IMG/VR virus record: IMGVR_UViG_3300007263_000130
Location: 16,909-61,484 of that record
Origin: a virus
Length of the DNA stretch: 44,576 nucleotides
Reading direction: 5' to 3' (one strand)
Under the pieces are notes generated by a model. That model was not told the origin of the DNA. It saw nothing but the letters and a program-made list of their open reading frames with translations, and made no database searches. Both the position numbers and the translations under genes were made by a program. Below, in pieces: positions 8,322-17,565 of this stretch. Positions within the stretch are counted from its first letter, which is position 1, and the number at the start of each line of letters is the position of its first letter.

Positions 8322-8351
8322 AGTATACCAAAAAATGTACCCTAGTGTAAA
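8322..8351 (-). promoter_or_regulatory. Sigma70-like promoter with GGTAC spacer element
   Basis: TTTACA (-35), 18-nt spacer with GGTAC at the same place as in the sister promoters, TATACT (-10). It drives the 30-codon gene at 8297 and its partner. Confidence 0.65.
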
Positions 8352-8563
8352 GGTCTTTTATCACCATTTACAAAGATGTATTTTAAGTCGTAATTACCTA
8401 TAATCCATATACCATACATTTGGTTTATTGAATCACATAGTAGTTTCCAACTTGCATCAATATTGGATTTATCCAATGCAAGTTGCATCTGTTTTGAGTT
8501 TAGAGGTAAATCGATGTCTCGAAAGTCACCACCTCTTTGTTGTATTCTAATACCATTAATCAT
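8342..8563 (-). CDS. Hypothetical phage protein, 73 residues
   Basis: This small soluble protein starts MINGIRIQQRGGDFRDID. A good Shine-Dalgarno (AGGAGA) precedes the ATG and a sigma70-like promoter lies at 8586-8615. The 3' end overlaps the -35 region of the next promoter. It has no recognised domain. Confidence 0.65.
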   Translation of the reverse strand: MINGIRIQQRGGDFRDIDLPLNSKQMQLALDKSNIDASWKLLCDSINQMYGIWIIGNYDLKYIFVNGDKRPLH

Positions 8564-8585
8564 AAGTTACTCTCCTAGTATTAAC

Positions 8586-8615
8586 ATTATACTAAAAGAT
8601 GTACCTATGGGTCAA
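8586..8615 (-). promoter_or_regulatory. Sigma70-like promoter with GGTAC spacer element
   Basis: TTGACC (-35), 18-nt spacer with CATAGGTAC, TATAAT (-10). It lies over the 3' end of the 2OG oxygenase gene and drives the gene at 8563 with a short leader holding AGGAGA. Confidence 0.75.
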
Positions 8616-9268
8616 GTATTATATGAGGTTGCGTTCTCGAAATCGTGGTGGACATTACCAGCAATACAGTATCTATCACATTTTGTGATTACTGGTTTGA
8701 CTTGGTGGTAACAATATGCTGGAAAGATAACTAACTGACCAGAATGAGGTTTAATTTCTAATAGGGTTTCTCCCCATTGTTTTGATTTATCTTGAACATG
8801 GTCTGCACACTTTGATAAATCTAATTCTATACTACCATCTGGAACAGTGCATATTTCTAGTGGTCTTGCAATTGCTGGGTTTTGAACTAGTGGATAATAA
8901 GTCCAACTTATACCTGCTGGGTCATGATTATGTGCTGGTGTAACATCATTGACTTCATATCCCATTCCCCATACTTGAGTAAACACTGGTAAGTAATCTG
9001 TAATGTTTGAGTTGTATCCTACAATTACTGAACCTATCCAATCTAAAAGTTTACACATGTATGGACTATCGAATGATTTCCAACCTGTAAAAAGTGAAAC
9101 ACCAGCATTAATTGTATCATGAACACCTTCACCTTTTCCATTTTTTTCGTGGATGTATTCTACAAGATGGTGGTTAATCTCATGTATATCTGGTGGTGCA
9201 TCTATAGTAAATACTTTTGTATTTACACTTTTATCTGGAATGTCGTGATACTTATATCTGCCATCCAT
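8612..9268 (-). CDS. 2OG-Fe(II) oxygenase-family protein
   Basis: From ATG 9268 the protein has 218 residues. This start has GGAG 8 nt upstream; the frame is open further upstream but inside the helicase gene. The core pattern of a phage 2-oxoglutarate/iron oxygenase is present: HNHDPAGISW (His and Asp iron ligands), then HSGQLVIFPAYCYHQVKP with the distal His and a following basic residue. The substrate is unknown. It overlaps the end of the helicase gene by 17 nt and belongs to the replication operon. Confidence 0.7.
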   Translation of the reverse strand: MDGRYKYHDIPDKSVNTKVFTIDAPPDIHEINHHLVEYIHEKNGKGEGVHDTINAGVSLFTGWKSFDSPYMCKLLDWIGSVIVGYNSNITDYLPVFTQVWGMGYEVNDVTPAHNHDPAGISWTYYPLVQNPAIARPLEICTVPDGSIELDLSKCADHVQDKSKQWGETLLEIKPHSGQLVIFPAYCYHQVKPVITKCDRYCIAGNVHHDFENATSYNT

Positions 9269-10637
9269 CTGTTTTTTCTCCACTGATTCTTTTTCCAGAA
9301 TCACTATTATCAAATGCAGGGCCTGAGTCATGTAATTCTTCTGTTGCAGATTGTTCACAATCATACAACTTCATACGACTTCTATCTACACCTATGATGA
9401 ATCTTCTGAAATAAGTTGGGTCATTATATCTATTCTTCAACTGTTTAACCATGATTTGGTCAAGTTCTTCTAGTTCTTCTGTAGATATCAATGCAACCAT
9501 CAAGTCTGCTGTTGCTGGTAGACCGAATGATTCAGATGTATCTTCTAGACCTACATCTGTTGATGTAAATCCTTGTCTATTAGTTTGTGTTGCAGTAACG
9601 ATTGGTAGTTTAAATTCAACTGCAAGTCCTCTCATTTCTTCTGCAATACTTTTAACCATTGTATAAGAATTTACACTTGCACCAGCTCTCATTCTTGCAG
9701 ATGCACAAATGTTTAGATAATCAACATAGATTATATCTGGAAGGAAGTCTTTCTTAAGATTAAGTTCTTGAAGTAGATGTCTAAAGTGTCCTGTATGTGC
9801 AGATGCAGTTGGATACTCTTTGACAATTAGTTTACCTGTTGTCTTATCACGAATGGATTTAACTTTCTTATCATACATATCTTTTGGTAGATTTGAAAGT
9901 TCTTGAATAGGTAAGTTCATAAGATTTGCATCGATTCTTTCTGCAATCTTTTCTTCACTCATTTCCATTGAAATGTAAAGTACATTCTTACCCATCATGA
10001 GATTGTTGGCTGCACAATGACACATGAATAGTGATTTACCAACACCTGTTCCTGCCATGATAACATTCAAGGTTTTATTTGGTAAACCACCCTTCGTGAT
10101 TTTGTTCATCATTTCAAGGTCAAATGGTAGTTTATCTTCCACTGTATTGTAGGATATAAATCTATCATCTGAGTCTTCGATAAAGTCATGACCAATGTGT
10201 TGGTCAAAAGAAACAGACAATGCATCTTTTAGAATATCTGGAATCTCACCCTTTTCTCTGGTGGATGACTTATCAATAATCTGAATACTTTCCATGACTG
10301 CATTATAGATTGCTCTATCTTTACACCACTTCTCAGTTTCATCTACAAGAAATTCATGTGGTGTTTCCTCAGTACTTTGTTTGCACTGATTGACAACAGT
10401 CATTGCATTCTTTACTTCTTCATCATTATATCCAGATAAATCATTGAGTTGAATACTAAGTGCTTCATGAGTAGGACACTCATTGTACTTCATAAAGTAT
10501 TCACTGATTTGTTTATAGACTAATCGTTCAGACCTATCCGAAAAGTAATCTTCCTCAAGATATGGAATTACTTTTCTTGTAAATGTATCTGAAACGAATA
10601 GATTTTTTAAGATTGATTCTTCTATTCTATTCTGCAT
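9252..10637 (-). CDS. 41: Replicative DNA helicase, T4 gp41 type (DnaB-like)
   Basis: The 461-residue protein has Walker A GTGVGKS at residues 196-202, followed by the RecA-fold helicase core ([17 protein letters not shown]; Walker B-like [16 protein letters not shown]). The N-terminal ~150 residues are helical, as in DnaB/gp41. It unwinds the fork 5' to 3' on the lagging strand together with primase and gp43. The start overlaps the UvsX stop by 11 nt. The T4 homologue is of similar length. Confidence 0.93.
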   Translation of the reverse strand: MQNRIEESILKNLFVSDTFTRKVIPYLEEDYFSDRSERLVYKQISEYFMKYNECPTHEALSIQLNDLSGYNDEEVKNAMTVVNQCKQSTEETPHEFLVDETEKWCKDRAIYNAVMESIQIIDKSSTREKGEIPDILKDALSVSFDQHIGHDFIEDSDDRFISYNTVEDKLPFDLEMMNKITKGGLPNKTLNVIMAGTGVGKSLFMCHCAANNLMMGKNVLYISMEMSEEKIAERIDANLMNLPIQELSNLPKDMYDKKVKSIRDKTTGKLIVKEYPTASAHTGHFRHLLQELNLKKDFLPDIIYVDYLNICASARMRAGASVNSYTMVKSIAEEMRGLAVEFKLPIVTATQTNRQGFTSTDVGLEDTSESFGLPATADLMVALISTEELEELDQIMVKQLKNRYNDPTYFRRFIIGVDRSRMKLYDCEQSATEELHDSGPAFDNSDSGKRISGEKTDGWQI

Positions 10638-11676
10638 CTATCTCACTTTCTTCTTCGATAATATCACTATTACCATATTTAAATTCTTTCTTACAACATT
10701 CATTTAGTTGGTCTAAAATCTCTGGTGTAAAGTATGTCTCTGGATTGTTGTTAATGGTTTTACCAAATTGTGTTTTACCATCTGGTAATTCAATCCTTGT
10801 AGACACCTGTTTAAATATACCATACTTTAGTGCTAGGTCAAGTAGACCATAATATCTATCTAGACCTTTATCATATGTTAGTCGAACATCGACCATTTTG
10901 TTTTCAACTGTAAGTCTTGACTTTTGATTTTTACAATGGATAATATTACCAATAACTTCTGTTCCATCTTTTTCTTTTTTCTTGGATAGATAAACAATAG
11001 ATGAAGCTGCATACTTCAATCCACTTCCACCACCCATTTCTTTTTGTGGGAACATAGAACCAATAACATCATAGGTATGGTTCGTTACTATCATCGGTAT
11101 TCCTACCTTACCAAGTTTCAAAGTTAACACTCTGAATGTACCTTTGATAACTTGTGCTTTAGTCATGTCTCTGACATTTTTACCAGCACCAACATCTTCT
11201 GTTTCTTTGATTGTAGATAACATACCAAGTGAATCAAGAACGAAGAAAAGTTTTTCATCACCCTTTCTTTGTTTCTCAAATCCATCGATGATGTTTACTG
11301 CTTGAGTTCTAAACTCTTCAATAGTTGTAACTGGGACTAGAAGAATACGACTTGTGTCGATACCTCTTTCTTCTAACATTTCTTGAGTCAATGCAGATTC
11401 AGATTCAAAGTAAACGACATTACCCTCTGGGTTATCTTCTAAAAACTTTTGAACCATTCCTAGTGCAAAGAATGTTTTACCTGTTGCACTTTCACCTGCG
11501 AGTGCAGTAATCTTATTAGATGGGATACCTCGATAGATATCACCACTCACTAGTGCATTAAAAATATAAGAACCTGTATCGATATAACCATCAACATCAC
11601 CTGCTACGATTCCATCAGATACAACTCCTGCTAACTCATTACCACTTGCTTTTGCAAGGTCTTTCAATAAATCCAT
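10627..11676 (-). CDS. uvsX: UvsX recombinase (RecA-like)
   Basis: The 349-residue protein has Walker A GESATGKT at residues 61-68, Walker B (LFFVLDSLG) and the RecA-type loop region ([17 protein letters not shown]). It forms filaments on single-stranded DNA and starts the recombination-dependent replication typical of T4-like phages. A Shine-Dalgarno (GAGGAA) and a sigma70-like promoter at 11701-11728 precede it. The neighbours gp41 and gp43 are its functional partners. Confidence 0.93.
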   Translation of the reverse strand: MDLLKDLAKASGNELAGVVSDGIVAGDVDGYIDTGSYIFNALVSGDIYRGIPSNKITALAGESATGKTFFALGMVQKFLEDNPEGNVVYFESESALTQEMLEERGIDTSRILLVPVTTIEEFRTQAVNIIDGFEKQRKGDEKLFFVLDSLGMLSTIKETEDVGAGKNVRDMTKAQVIKGTFRVLTLKLGKVGIPMIVTNHTYDVIGSMFPQKEMGGGSGLKYAASSIVYLSKKKEKDGTEVIGNIIHCKNQKSRLTVENKMVDVRLTYDKGLDRYYGLLDLALKYGIFKQVSTRIELPDGKTQFGKTINNNPETYFTPEILDQLNECCKKEFKYGNSDIIEEESEIDAE

Positions 11677-11700
11677 AATATATTCCTCAACTGTTATTCT

Positions 11701-11728
11701 ATTATACTACCAATCCCTGTTCTGTCAA
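11701..11728 (-). promoter_or_regulatory. Sigma70-like promoter of uvsX
   Basis: TTGACA, 16-nt spacer without GGTAC, TATAAT. It lies over the last codons of the thermonuclease-like gene. The predicted start is about 18 nt before the uvsX ATG, leaving room for its GAGGAA site. Confidence 0.7.
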
Positions 11729-12118
11729 CCATTTCCTGTTTTGAAGGTGTTGGTGTTCAACCAATTCTTTGTTTTCACCATTATATGGTACTGCATGATG
11801 GTCTTTAATACTTTTATCATTATAACATTCTGTCATGTCTGGGTTGTAAATTCTTCCAAGTATTCTACCAAACTTTCCTTTCTCAGTAGATTCTACTAAT
11901 ACTGAATCATATTTTGCAACCCAATCTTTGAAGTATTGTTTTGATGCAAGACCAAATTTCTTTTCTTCTAAATCTCTGGTTCTAGATTCTGGTGTATCAA
12001 TTCCTGTTAAACGCACTCTACCTTTATATAAAATATCAAATCCTAAATGTAAAGTTACATCACATGTATCACCATCAACCACTCGTGTAATATCTGCCCT
12101 GTAAATATGTGGGTTCAT
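11702..12118 (-). CDS. Thermonuclease (SNase)-like protein
   Basis: From ATG 12118 it has 138 residues. That start is chosen because AAGGAGAG lies directly upstream; the frame is open 7 codons further. SNase-fold motifs are visible: [22 protein letters not shown] and [12 protein letters not shown], which supply the calcium-binding Asp residues and the catalytic Arg pair. It has no signal peptide, so it would act in the cytoplasm, for example on host DNA or in repair. The ribosome-binding site can be hidden in a small hairpin (see findings). Confidence 0.85.
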   Translation of the reverse strand: MNPHIYRADITRVVDGDTCDVTLHLGFDILYKGRVRLTGIDTPESRTRDLEEKKFGLASKQYFKDWVAKYDSVLVESTEKGKFGRILGRIYNPDMTECYNDKSIKDHHAVPYNGENKELVEHQHLQNRKWLTEQGLVV

Positions 12119-12144
12119 TTTCTCTCCTTTAGGAGACAAAATCC
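12119..12144 (-). promoter_or_regulatory. Possible translation switch at the SNase start
   Basis: On the minus strand AGGGGA, TCTCCT and AGGAGA follow each other before ATG 12118. TCTCC can pair with the ribosome-binding GGAGA (loop TAAA) or with the upstream AGGGGA (loop TTTTG). The two pairings exclude each other. Confidence 0.4.
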
Positions 12145-12152
12145 CCTAATAA

Positions 12153-14633
12153 TTAATTAAAAAAATCTTCTAGACTCGACTGTGGTTCAGTCGACCAACC
12201 TATTTTTTCAAGTATTAATTTGAGAGGTTCAATGAATGACTTATCAAATTGTAAATCATAATCTATGTAGGAATGGAGATTAAACTCTCTAGGTAAAGTA
12301 TTTATAAAACCAATGACATTCTCTTTGATTGGATTAGGTACTTTTAGATACAAGAATCTAATATTCTCACCACTTTGAATTGGTTCGAATTGCATATCTA
12401 ATCCTTTCTGAACTATTAGATTATTAAACAACAAGGAAGCACGAACATGCATAGGTGTTCCTTTCTTATAAACTGTAACTGCATTTTCATATTCAACCAG
12501 ATTATTTACTCTTCTGGGAAATGCAATATCATATGGTTCTAACTCTTTAAATTCTTTTCTTGCATTGTCGACAAACTCATGAACAAGTTTCTCATCACCC
12601 TTCATGACAACCTTTAATGCATCTTCTAACTTACTACGAACCCATGCTGGTGTGGATGACTTTGCAGTTTCGATACCCATCATTTTTAGTTTAGGTTCAT
12701 TTAGTCTAACACCCTCGTTGTCATATACATTGAGGATGTATCTTTTCTTTGCAGTCCAAATACCTTTGTCTGCAATTACCTCTCGACCCATAACCATCTT
12801 GTTTTGATATGCACTGGAGTAATCTGCAAGGTCTTCATAACATGTATTAATAACATCTTGTATTTTAACATTTGCAACTTGGTCAAGAAAGTCAATAGGA
12901 TTTTTTGGGTTAACCCTTTTGATTAGTTCATCGAATCTTACATAGATTGAATCAGTATCAATTGCAACAACATAATCATCTTCTGTATCTAAAATGGTAT
13001 TTAAGTACTCGTTAACTGCATTTTCGACCCATTTAATTGCAAGTTGACCACTACTTGTTACAGCCTCTGCAAGACCAATCTCAAAATATCTAAACCACTC
13101 ATTACCGATTGCACCATAAGCACTGTTCAAAGAAATCTTACGAACCATTTGGTTGTTGTATGCAATTGCAATATCACGATTGAGGTCTTGTTTCTTTCTA
13201 GGGTCATCTGTTTTTTCGTATTCCTTCTGATACTCAATCATCTTATTCTTCCATAAGACTCTCTCATCATACAAGTTTTCTAGAATCTCTGGAAGGAAAC
13301 CTTGTTTTCTTTTACTGAACTTTGCACCATTTGGTGTTTGTGCAAATAGTTTATTTGTTTTAACTTCCTTCCTTAACATCATATCAACATTAGTTGTATC
13401 ACTTGTCATTCCAGTAAATGTTTCTGGACTAATGTTGTATTGCATAATCAAATGTGGATACAGTGAGTTCAAGTCAAACGACATAACCCACTCATGCATT
13501 CCAACTTGTGGGTCTTTCACATATGCACCCATGAATTGTTGTTTCTTGGGAGCACCACTTCGTGCTGGTGGAACAATAATGTTTTGTTGTCTAAGTCGAT
13601 TGAATATTAGAATATCCCAGTATCTTACTTGTCTGAATGCATCAAGATAGTTACACTTTGCAGTATATGCCATCTGAATCATAAGACCCATCAATCCTAG
13701 TTTGTCATCTAGTTCTTCAACCAAAGTCACATCACGAACATTATATTCTAGGAACTTCTGATAATCTTTCTTATAGAAAAGATGCATTGCACCAAACTCT
13801 TCATAATTGATTTTACCTTTACCAAGTTCAATTTGTGATATGTTTTCTAGTTTGTAACTGTCTCTTCTTTTGAATGTAAACTTTTGATAAAGTTGCAAGT
13901 AATCTACAACCTCAACACCAGTTAATGTATATGCTTGTTGTTTCTTACCAAATGTATCCCACTCTCGAACTGTTGTTATGTTCCATGGCGATAGTTGGTC
14001 TGCAATAGTATTACTGAATAGTTTACTAAGTCTATTATAAAGATAGGTGATATCAAACTGGTCAACATTCCAACCAGTGATAATATCTGGATATATCTTT
14101 TTGTATTCTTCTAGGAAAGTCTTGAGAAGTTGTTTCTCATTTTGACAATGGAAGTATTTAATTGTTGGGTCACCATGTTCCCATGCCTGAGTACCAAAGA
14201 CATATTTGGTATCATGTCCAAACATCTTAAATGTGATTGCATTGATTTCTTCTGCAGCTTCTGTTGGTTCTGGGAATCCATTCTCACACTCACACTCGAT
14301 ATCAAGATTCATGATACGAACATGTCTCATCATCCACTCAATATCTTGAGGGAAATATTCTGCAATGTATGCGTATGGATGTCGTTCTATTCCATGAACA
14401 TCAAAACCTTCTACATCCTTCCACTTCTCACGAAACTGTCGTGCTTGTGCAATAGAGTTGAACTTTTTAGGTTCTAGGTTTTGTCCTTTTACAGAACGAA
14501 AGGATGAATCTTTGTTCGTTGGAACATAGAATGTAGGTTTGTATTGAACCTGTTTTTGGATATACTCCCCATCCTTGAACTCTCGAACAAGGATTAGGTT
14601 TCTATGCTGATAGACATTTGTATAAAAGTGCAT
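12153..14633 (-). CDS. 43: DNA polymerase, family B, T4 gp43 type
   Basis: The protein has 826 residues (T4: 898). The 3'-5' exonuclease signature NLDIECE (Asp111, Glu113) is followed by the polymerase motifs: A, FDLNSLYPHLI; B, KISLNSAYGAIGN; C, AIDTDSIYV. The C-terminus ends SSLEDFFN, a clamp-binding-like tail as in gp43 and other clamp partners. It is the replicative polymerase and works with gp45/gp44/gp62. No Shine-Dalgarno precedes the ATG. A sigma70-like promoter has its -10 box 6 nt upstream, so the transcript is predicted to be leaderless. Confidence 0.96.
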   Translation of the reverse strand: MHFYTNVYQHRNLILVREFKDGEYIQKQVQYKPTFYVPTNKDSSFRSVKGQNLEPKKFNSIAQARQFREKWKDVEGFDVHGIERHPYAYIAEYFPQDIEWMMRHVRIMNLDIECECENGFPEPTEAAEEINAITFKMFGHDTKYVFGTQAWEHGDPTIKYFHCQNEKQLLKTFLEEYKKIYPDIITGWNVDQFDITYLYNRLSKLFSNTIADQLSPWNITTVREWDTFGKKQQAYTLTGVEVVDYLQLYQKFTFKRRDSYKLENISQIELGKGKINYEEFGAMHLFYKKDYQKFLEYNVRDVTLVEELDDKLGLMGLMIQMAYTAKCNYLDAFRQVRYWDILIFNRLRQQNIIVPPARSGAPKKQQFMGAYVKDPQVGMHEWVMSFDLNSLYPHLIMQYNISPETFTGMTSDTTNVDMMLRKEVKTNKLFAQTPNGAKFSKRKQGFLPEILENLYDERVLWKNKMIEYQKEYEKTDDPRKKQDLNRDIAIAYNNQMVRKISLNSAYGAIGNEWFRYFEIGLAEAVTSSGQLAIKWVENAVNEYLNTILDTEDDYVVAIDTDSIYVRFDELIKRVNPKNPIDFLDQVANVKIQDVINTCYEDLADYSSAYQNKMVMGREVIADKGIWTAKKRYILNVYDNEGVRLNEPKLKMMGIETAKSSTPAWVRSKLEDALKVVMKGDEKLVHEFVDNARKEFKELEPYDIAFPRRVNNLVEYENAVTVYKKGTPMHVRASLLFNNLIVQKGLDMQFEPIQSGENIRFLYLKVPNPIKENVIGFINTLPREFNLHSYIDYDLQFDKSFIEPLKLILEKIGWSTEPQSSLEDFFN

Positions 14634-14639
14634 GTAGTT

Positions 14640-14668
14640 ATTATACTACTAGATTACTTTTTGGTCAA
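14640..14668 (-). promoter_or_regulatory. Sigma70-like promoter of gene 43, leaderless placement
   Basis: TTGACC, 17-nt spacer, TATAAT. Only 6 nt separate the -10 box from the ATG at 14633, so +1 falls on its A. Confidence 0.75.
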
Positions 14669-14864
14669 CAAAATGTTTTTTTAGATTTGATATCTTATCT
14701 TCTGCCTCTGCAATCTTAGCAAGTTGCAAGTCGATAGACTCAAGTATCTCTGGATGTTCTCCAATACCTGCTGGTTTTTCTAGATAGATATCAATATTCA
14801 TCTTTGCTTCTGCAATGATGCCTTCATACTTTAGAAGGAGTGCTTTCACGATTCTTGTTTTCAT
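14649..14864 (-). CDS. Small helical phage protein, unknown function
   Basis: This 71-residue protein has two charged helices with a GIGEHPEILESIDLQL segment between them. It has no enzyme motif. It sits directly before gene 43, overlaps the upstream gene by one base, and its 3' end carries the gene 43 promoter. I have an impression of similar proteins in marine T4-like phages, but cannot name it. Confidence 0.65.
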   Translation of the reverse strand: MKTRIVKALLLKYEGIIAEAKMNIDIYLEKPAGIGEHPEILESIDLQLAKIAEAEDKISNLKKHFVDQKVI

Positions 14865-15157
14865 TATGTAATAATAGATGGTTGTGGTGGAGTAATTACT
14901 TGTCCAGTGATTGATTCGTATTGATTACGAAGTTTCTGTTCTGGTTCTGCTGTAAATACTATATTCTTGTGGTTGACTAAGATTGTTTCATCTTTTGCCA
15001 TTGACCCATAAGGAACTAACTGGATGTTAAATCCTTTTTCAGTTTGACTCATCAAAATACCAAGAGGATTTTTCAATGTTACTGTTGATTCACCTTCATC
15101 TTTATATTCTGTTACGAGTTCTTCACCTGTAACTAATTTCAAATATTTTATATTCAT
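14864..15157 (-). CDS. Putative Sm/Hfq-like small beta protein
   Basis: The 97-residue protein begins MNIKYLKLVTGEELVTEY and continues with VTLKNPLGILM, IQLVPYGSM and ETILVNHKNIVF. The 'LxxGEELxxEY ... LKNPL' opening and alternating strands resemble an Sm fold that binds RNA, but this is a visual match only. A Tyr- and Pro-rich tail follows. It overlaps the lysozyme gene stop by 4 nt and the next gene by one base. Confidence 0.6.
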   Translation of the reverse strand: MNIKYLKLVTGEELVTEYKDEGESTVTLKNPLGILMSQTEKGFNIQLVPYGSMAKDETILVNHKNIVFTAEPEQKLRNQYESITGQVITPPQPSIIT

Positions 15158-15603
15158 ACTTCCTCTAACATTGTCATTAATCGTTCAGCACGATTAGTAA
15201 CTTGGTTATACCATCTAGAATCTCTTCCTTCAACTGCAGCTTGTTTCCAATCATTTCTTTCGATTGCAGCTTTAAAGTTTTTGAATTTAGATAGTCTTGT
15301 CATACCCATGTTAAAGGTCATGTTAACTAAAACTCTTTGAACTTCATCTGGATAAGATTCTAAATCTGGATAAAGTTTTCCACATTCCTCTACATGTTCT
15401 GCATAGTCATGTTCCCACACTTCATCCACTCTTTCTTCTGATACTGGTGTATCAACTGGTTGACCAAACTCTGGGTCTGAGTCTTTTACTAGGTGTCCAA
15501 TCCCAAAGGTAGGATAACCTAAGTGGTCTTTGTAGATTGCATAAACGACACCTTCATCCCTTATGATTTCTTCTTTTAACTTACTTGGATTCTTGATTTT
15601 CAT
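15154..15603 (-). CDS. T4-type lysozyme (GH24 muramidase)
   Basis: From ATG 15603 it has 149 residues (T4 lysozyme: 164). The catalytic region IRDEGVVYAIYKDHLGYPTFGIGH gives the T4 triad in order: Glu of RDEG, Asp of YKD and Thr of PTFG. Later segments RVLVNMTFNMG and RWYNQVTNRAERL match the C-terminal lobe. It cuts the glycan strands of peptidoglycan. No signal peptide exists at this start, so a holin would be needed if it is the endolysin; it could also be a tail lysozyme. The longer frame to 15690 lies in the upstream gene. Confidence 0.88.
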   Translation of the reverse strand: MKIKNPSKLKEEIIRDEGVVYAIYKDHLGYPTFGIGHLVKDSDPEFGQPVDTPVSEERVDEVWEHDYAEHVEECGKLYPDLESYPDEVQRVLVNMTFNMGMTRLSKFKNFKAAIERNDWKQAAVEGRDSRWYNQVTNRAERLMTMLEEV

Positions 15604-15895
15604 CTTTGAGTAACTCCACGGCTTTATCACCTTGTTCTTGTAACATTTCGATAAGGATGTCACCCATGATTTGATTGAACTCTTTATCATCTGATATAGT
15701 TTCTTTCATCGAGTCTGGACACTTACGAACTGCTCTAGTAAAATTTATGGTTGGTGGTGTATCATCATCTTCTACTGGTAGAAACTGAACTTCACCATAG
15801 GTATATATAACTCCTTCATATTTACCCTCAGTGATTTCTACACCATTCTCACCATCGTTTGCATTGACAACGATTTTATAATTTGGAAGGGACAT
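15581..15895 (-). CDS. Hypothetical phage protein, 104 residues
   Basis: This acidic soluble protein has a beta-rich N-terminal half (YKIVVNANDGENGVEITEGKY) and a helical C-terminal half ending QGDKAVELLKDENQESK. No motif is recognised. Its ATG shares one base with the stop of the upstream gene, and its end overlaps the lysozyme start by 23 nt. Confidence 0.65.
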   Translation of the reverse strand: MSLPNYKIVVNANDGENGVEITEGKYEGVIYTYGEVQFLPVEDDDTPPTINFTRAVRKCPDSMKETISDDKEFNQIMGDILIEMLQEQGDKAVELLKDENQESK

Positions 15896-16143
15896 TACTG
15901 TGCCTTAAATACTTCGTTGACAATATCTTTCTTGAGTTTTTTGGTATCAACATCAACTCCTAGTTGTTTACCCTTTTCAGCAAGTTGTGCTTTAGTGAGT
16001 TTACTAAGATTTGGTCTTGATATCTTTGTAGTTTTCTTTGGAGTAGATTTAGGTGTAGGTTTAACTACTGGTGGAGTCTTAGACTCTTGATATGCCCAAA
16101 ATCCTATTCCAAGAATTACAACTGCAATAATAACATATTCCAT
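15895..16143 (-). CDS. Membrane-anchored protein with HeH/SAP-like domain
   Basis: From ATG 16143 (GAGGAG upstream) it has 82 residues. One N-terminal transmembrane helix (YVIIAVVILGIGFWAY) is followed by a Pro/Lys/Thr-rich linker and a short helix-extended-helix-like motif (LSKLTKAQLAEKGKQLGV). Such motifs bind nucleic acid in Rho and SAP-type proteins. This suggests a membrane-tethered nucleic-acid-binding protein, but the function is unknown. Confidence 0.6.
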   Translation of the reverse strand: MEYVIIAVVILGIGFWAYQESKTPPVVKPTPKSTPKKTTKISRPNLSKLTKAQLAEKGKQLGVDVDTKKLKKDIVNEVFKAQ

Positions 16144-16144
16144 A

Positions 16145-16735
16145 CTATACATTCTCCTCAGTAGAATCTAAATCCACACTAGGGACTTCTTCCACTGAAT
16201 TTTCATCAAGTCCAAGTTGTCTCAATGTAACTTGAACTTCGGTTAACATTTCTGCTGGTGATGAGTTCCCATAAGGGTCTTCTTGTGCATTATCAGTAAG
16301 ATTTGGTTCTGGGCAGAATAATTCTACAGTACCATTTACAACTAACATTGCATATCTCCAAGACCTTAGTCCAAAACCTAGATTGTCTTTTTTAACTAAC
16401 ATACCTAAACTTCGTGCAAGGTCTCCGCATCCATCTGCAAGTGGTTTGACTTTCTCAATACCTTGACTTTCGAACCATGCATTCATTACGAATGTATCGT
16501 TTACAGATGTACAGTAGATTTCATCTACTCCAGATTCAATGAACTGGTCGTACATTTCTTCAAAGCCAGGTAATTGTTGAGTCGAACAAGTTGGAGTGAA
16601 TGCCCCAGGCAGTCCAAAGATAACAATTTTCTTGTCATCCATTAATTGGTCTAAGTGAACAACTTTCCAGTCATCGTTTTCACGAACATGAAATATGACA
16701 TTGGAAAGGTCGTTTAAATTTCCTTTGTTTAACAT
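16145..16735 (-). CDS. Peroxiredoxin, Prx5/AhpE-like
   Basis: The 196-residue protein carries the peroxidatic motif PGAFTPTCS (about residues 43-51; Cys50 is the peroxidatic Cys), then a typical Prx5 pattern (DEIYCTSVNDTFVMNAW; GLRSWRYAMLVVNGTV). It reduces peroxides with thiols from the host. In a phage it could protect the infected cell in lit, oxidising surface water. A sigma70-like promoter lies at 16771-16798 and an AAGG site before the ATG. Confidence 0.88.
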   Translation of the reverse strand: MLNKGNLNDLSNVIFHVRENDDWKVVHLDQLMDDKKIVIFGLPGAFTPTCSTQQLPGFEEMYDQFIESGVDEIYCTSVNDTFVMNAWFESQGIEKVKPLADGCGDLARSLGMLVKKDNLGFGLRSWRYAMLVVNGTVELFCPEPNLTDNAQEDPYGNSSPAEMLTEVQVTLRQLGLDENSVEEVPSVDLDSTEENV

Positions 16736-16770
16736 AATAAAATACCTTTATAATTTTTATAACTATATTT

Positions 16771-16798
16771 AGTATACCACGAGACTGGATGTTGTCAA
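16771..16798 (-). promoter_or_regulatory. Sigma70-like promoter of the peroxiredoxin gene
   Basis: TTGACA, 16-nt spacer, TATACT. The predicted start is near 16764, about 29 nt before the ATG. Confidence 0.7.
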
Positions 16799-16805
16799 CT
16801 CTTTT

Positions 16806-17285
16806 TTATCCCACTAAAAATTCTTTAGATAACTTTTTAGTTCCTATAGAGATTTTCTTAGGTTTCTTTTCCTCTGGAATAATTTTAGTAAGTGGAACAG
16901 ATAAAATACCATCTTCTATAGATGCAGAACCGACTTCAATGTCATCTGCAAGAACAAAGTTTCTTTTCCATTTACGAGATGCAATACCAGTGTGAATTGC
17001 ACTTGAGTTTGCTACTCTATCTGGATTTGGGTCTGACTTATCACCAATGACTCTTAGTTCATTTTCTTGAACTTCGATATCAATGTGGTCTTTTCCGAAA
17101 CCAGCACATGCAATTTCGATAACAAAGTGTTCATCATCGACTTTTGTGATATTGTAAGGGGGGTATGATTGACTGTTGTTTCTTGAAACATTATCGATTC
17201 TTCGAAAGAAGTCATCAATACCAACTGAGAATGGACTTGTTAGGTTTAACATTTCCTGTAAGTCCAGCGTGCTTAATTTTACCAT
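16806..17285 (-). CDS. hsp20: Hsp20 / alpha-crystallin small heat-shock protein
   Basis: From ATG 17285 it has 159 residues. GGAGG lies 5 nt upstream, which fixes the start 4 codons inside the longest frame. The alpha-crystallin domain is clear: PPYNITKVDDEHFVIEIACAG, then ELRVIGDK, HTGIASRKWKRNFVLAD and the LxVPLTK end motif. It holds unfolding proteins. Hsp20 is common in marine T4-like phages and may help capsid assembly or host proteostasis. Confidence 0.92.
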   Translation of the reverse strand: MVKLSTLDLQEMLNLTSPFSVGIDDFFRRIDNVSRNNSQSYPPYNITKVDDEHFVIEIACAGFGKDHIDIEVQENELRVIGDKSDPNPDRVANSSAIHTGIASRKWKRNFVLADDIEVGSASIEDGILSVPLTKIIPEEKKPKKISIGTKKLSKEFLVG

Positions 17286-17345
17286 TTTTGCCTCCATTAT
17301 TATGCAAGGTTAAATTATGTGACCACTAAATGTGCATCACTATAG

Positions 17346-17375
17346 TATATATAAGGATTAATCTTTAGATTTCAA
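17346..17375 (-). promoter_or_regulatory. Possible promoter of hsp20
   Basis: TTGAAA, 18-nt spacer, TATATA (a TATACT two bases further on would give a spacer of 20). It overlaps the 3' end of the 57-codon gene. A leader of about 55 nt then ends in GGAGG. Confidence 0.4.
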
Positions 17376-17531
17376 GTCTTTTTCAACAAATTCTTTAATT
17401 TGTTCAAGTTTATACCATAATCCAGAATAGATTCTAGTACTATCTTTAGTTTCTACGATATATCTCTTATATCCATAGGGTCGTTCAGAAAAGATTCTGA
17501 CATCCCCATAAGATTCTTCAAGTAATCTCAT
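17358..17531 (-). CDS. 57-residue hypothetical protein
   Basis: A complete frame runs from ATG 17531 to TAA 17358. It encodes a soluble, charged protein with many Tyr and Arg residues in the middle (RIFSERPYGYKRYIVETK, then YSGLWYKLEQIKEFV). A well-formed sigma70-like promoter (17538-17565) is set so that +1 is the A of the ATG. No Shine-Dalgarno is present. It has no known domain. Confidence 0.6.
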   Translation of the reverse strand: MRLLEESYGDVRIFSERPYGYKRYIVETKDSTRIYSGLWYKLEQIKEFVEKDLKSKD

Positions 17532-17537
17532 ATATTA

Positions 17538-17565
17538 ATTATCTCACTAATTCTTTATTTGTCAA
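17538..17565 (-). promoter_or_regulatory. Sigma70-like promoter, leaderless placement
   Basis: TTGACA, 16-nt spacer, GATAAT, then 6 nt to the ATG at 17531. The -35 box includes the TGA stop of the preceding gene. Confidence 0.7.

Noticed and set aside
12299-12306. TATAAATA on the minus strand inside gene 43
   Set aside because: It falls within conserved coding sequence, with no gene start close downstream. Probably chance in AT-rich DNA.
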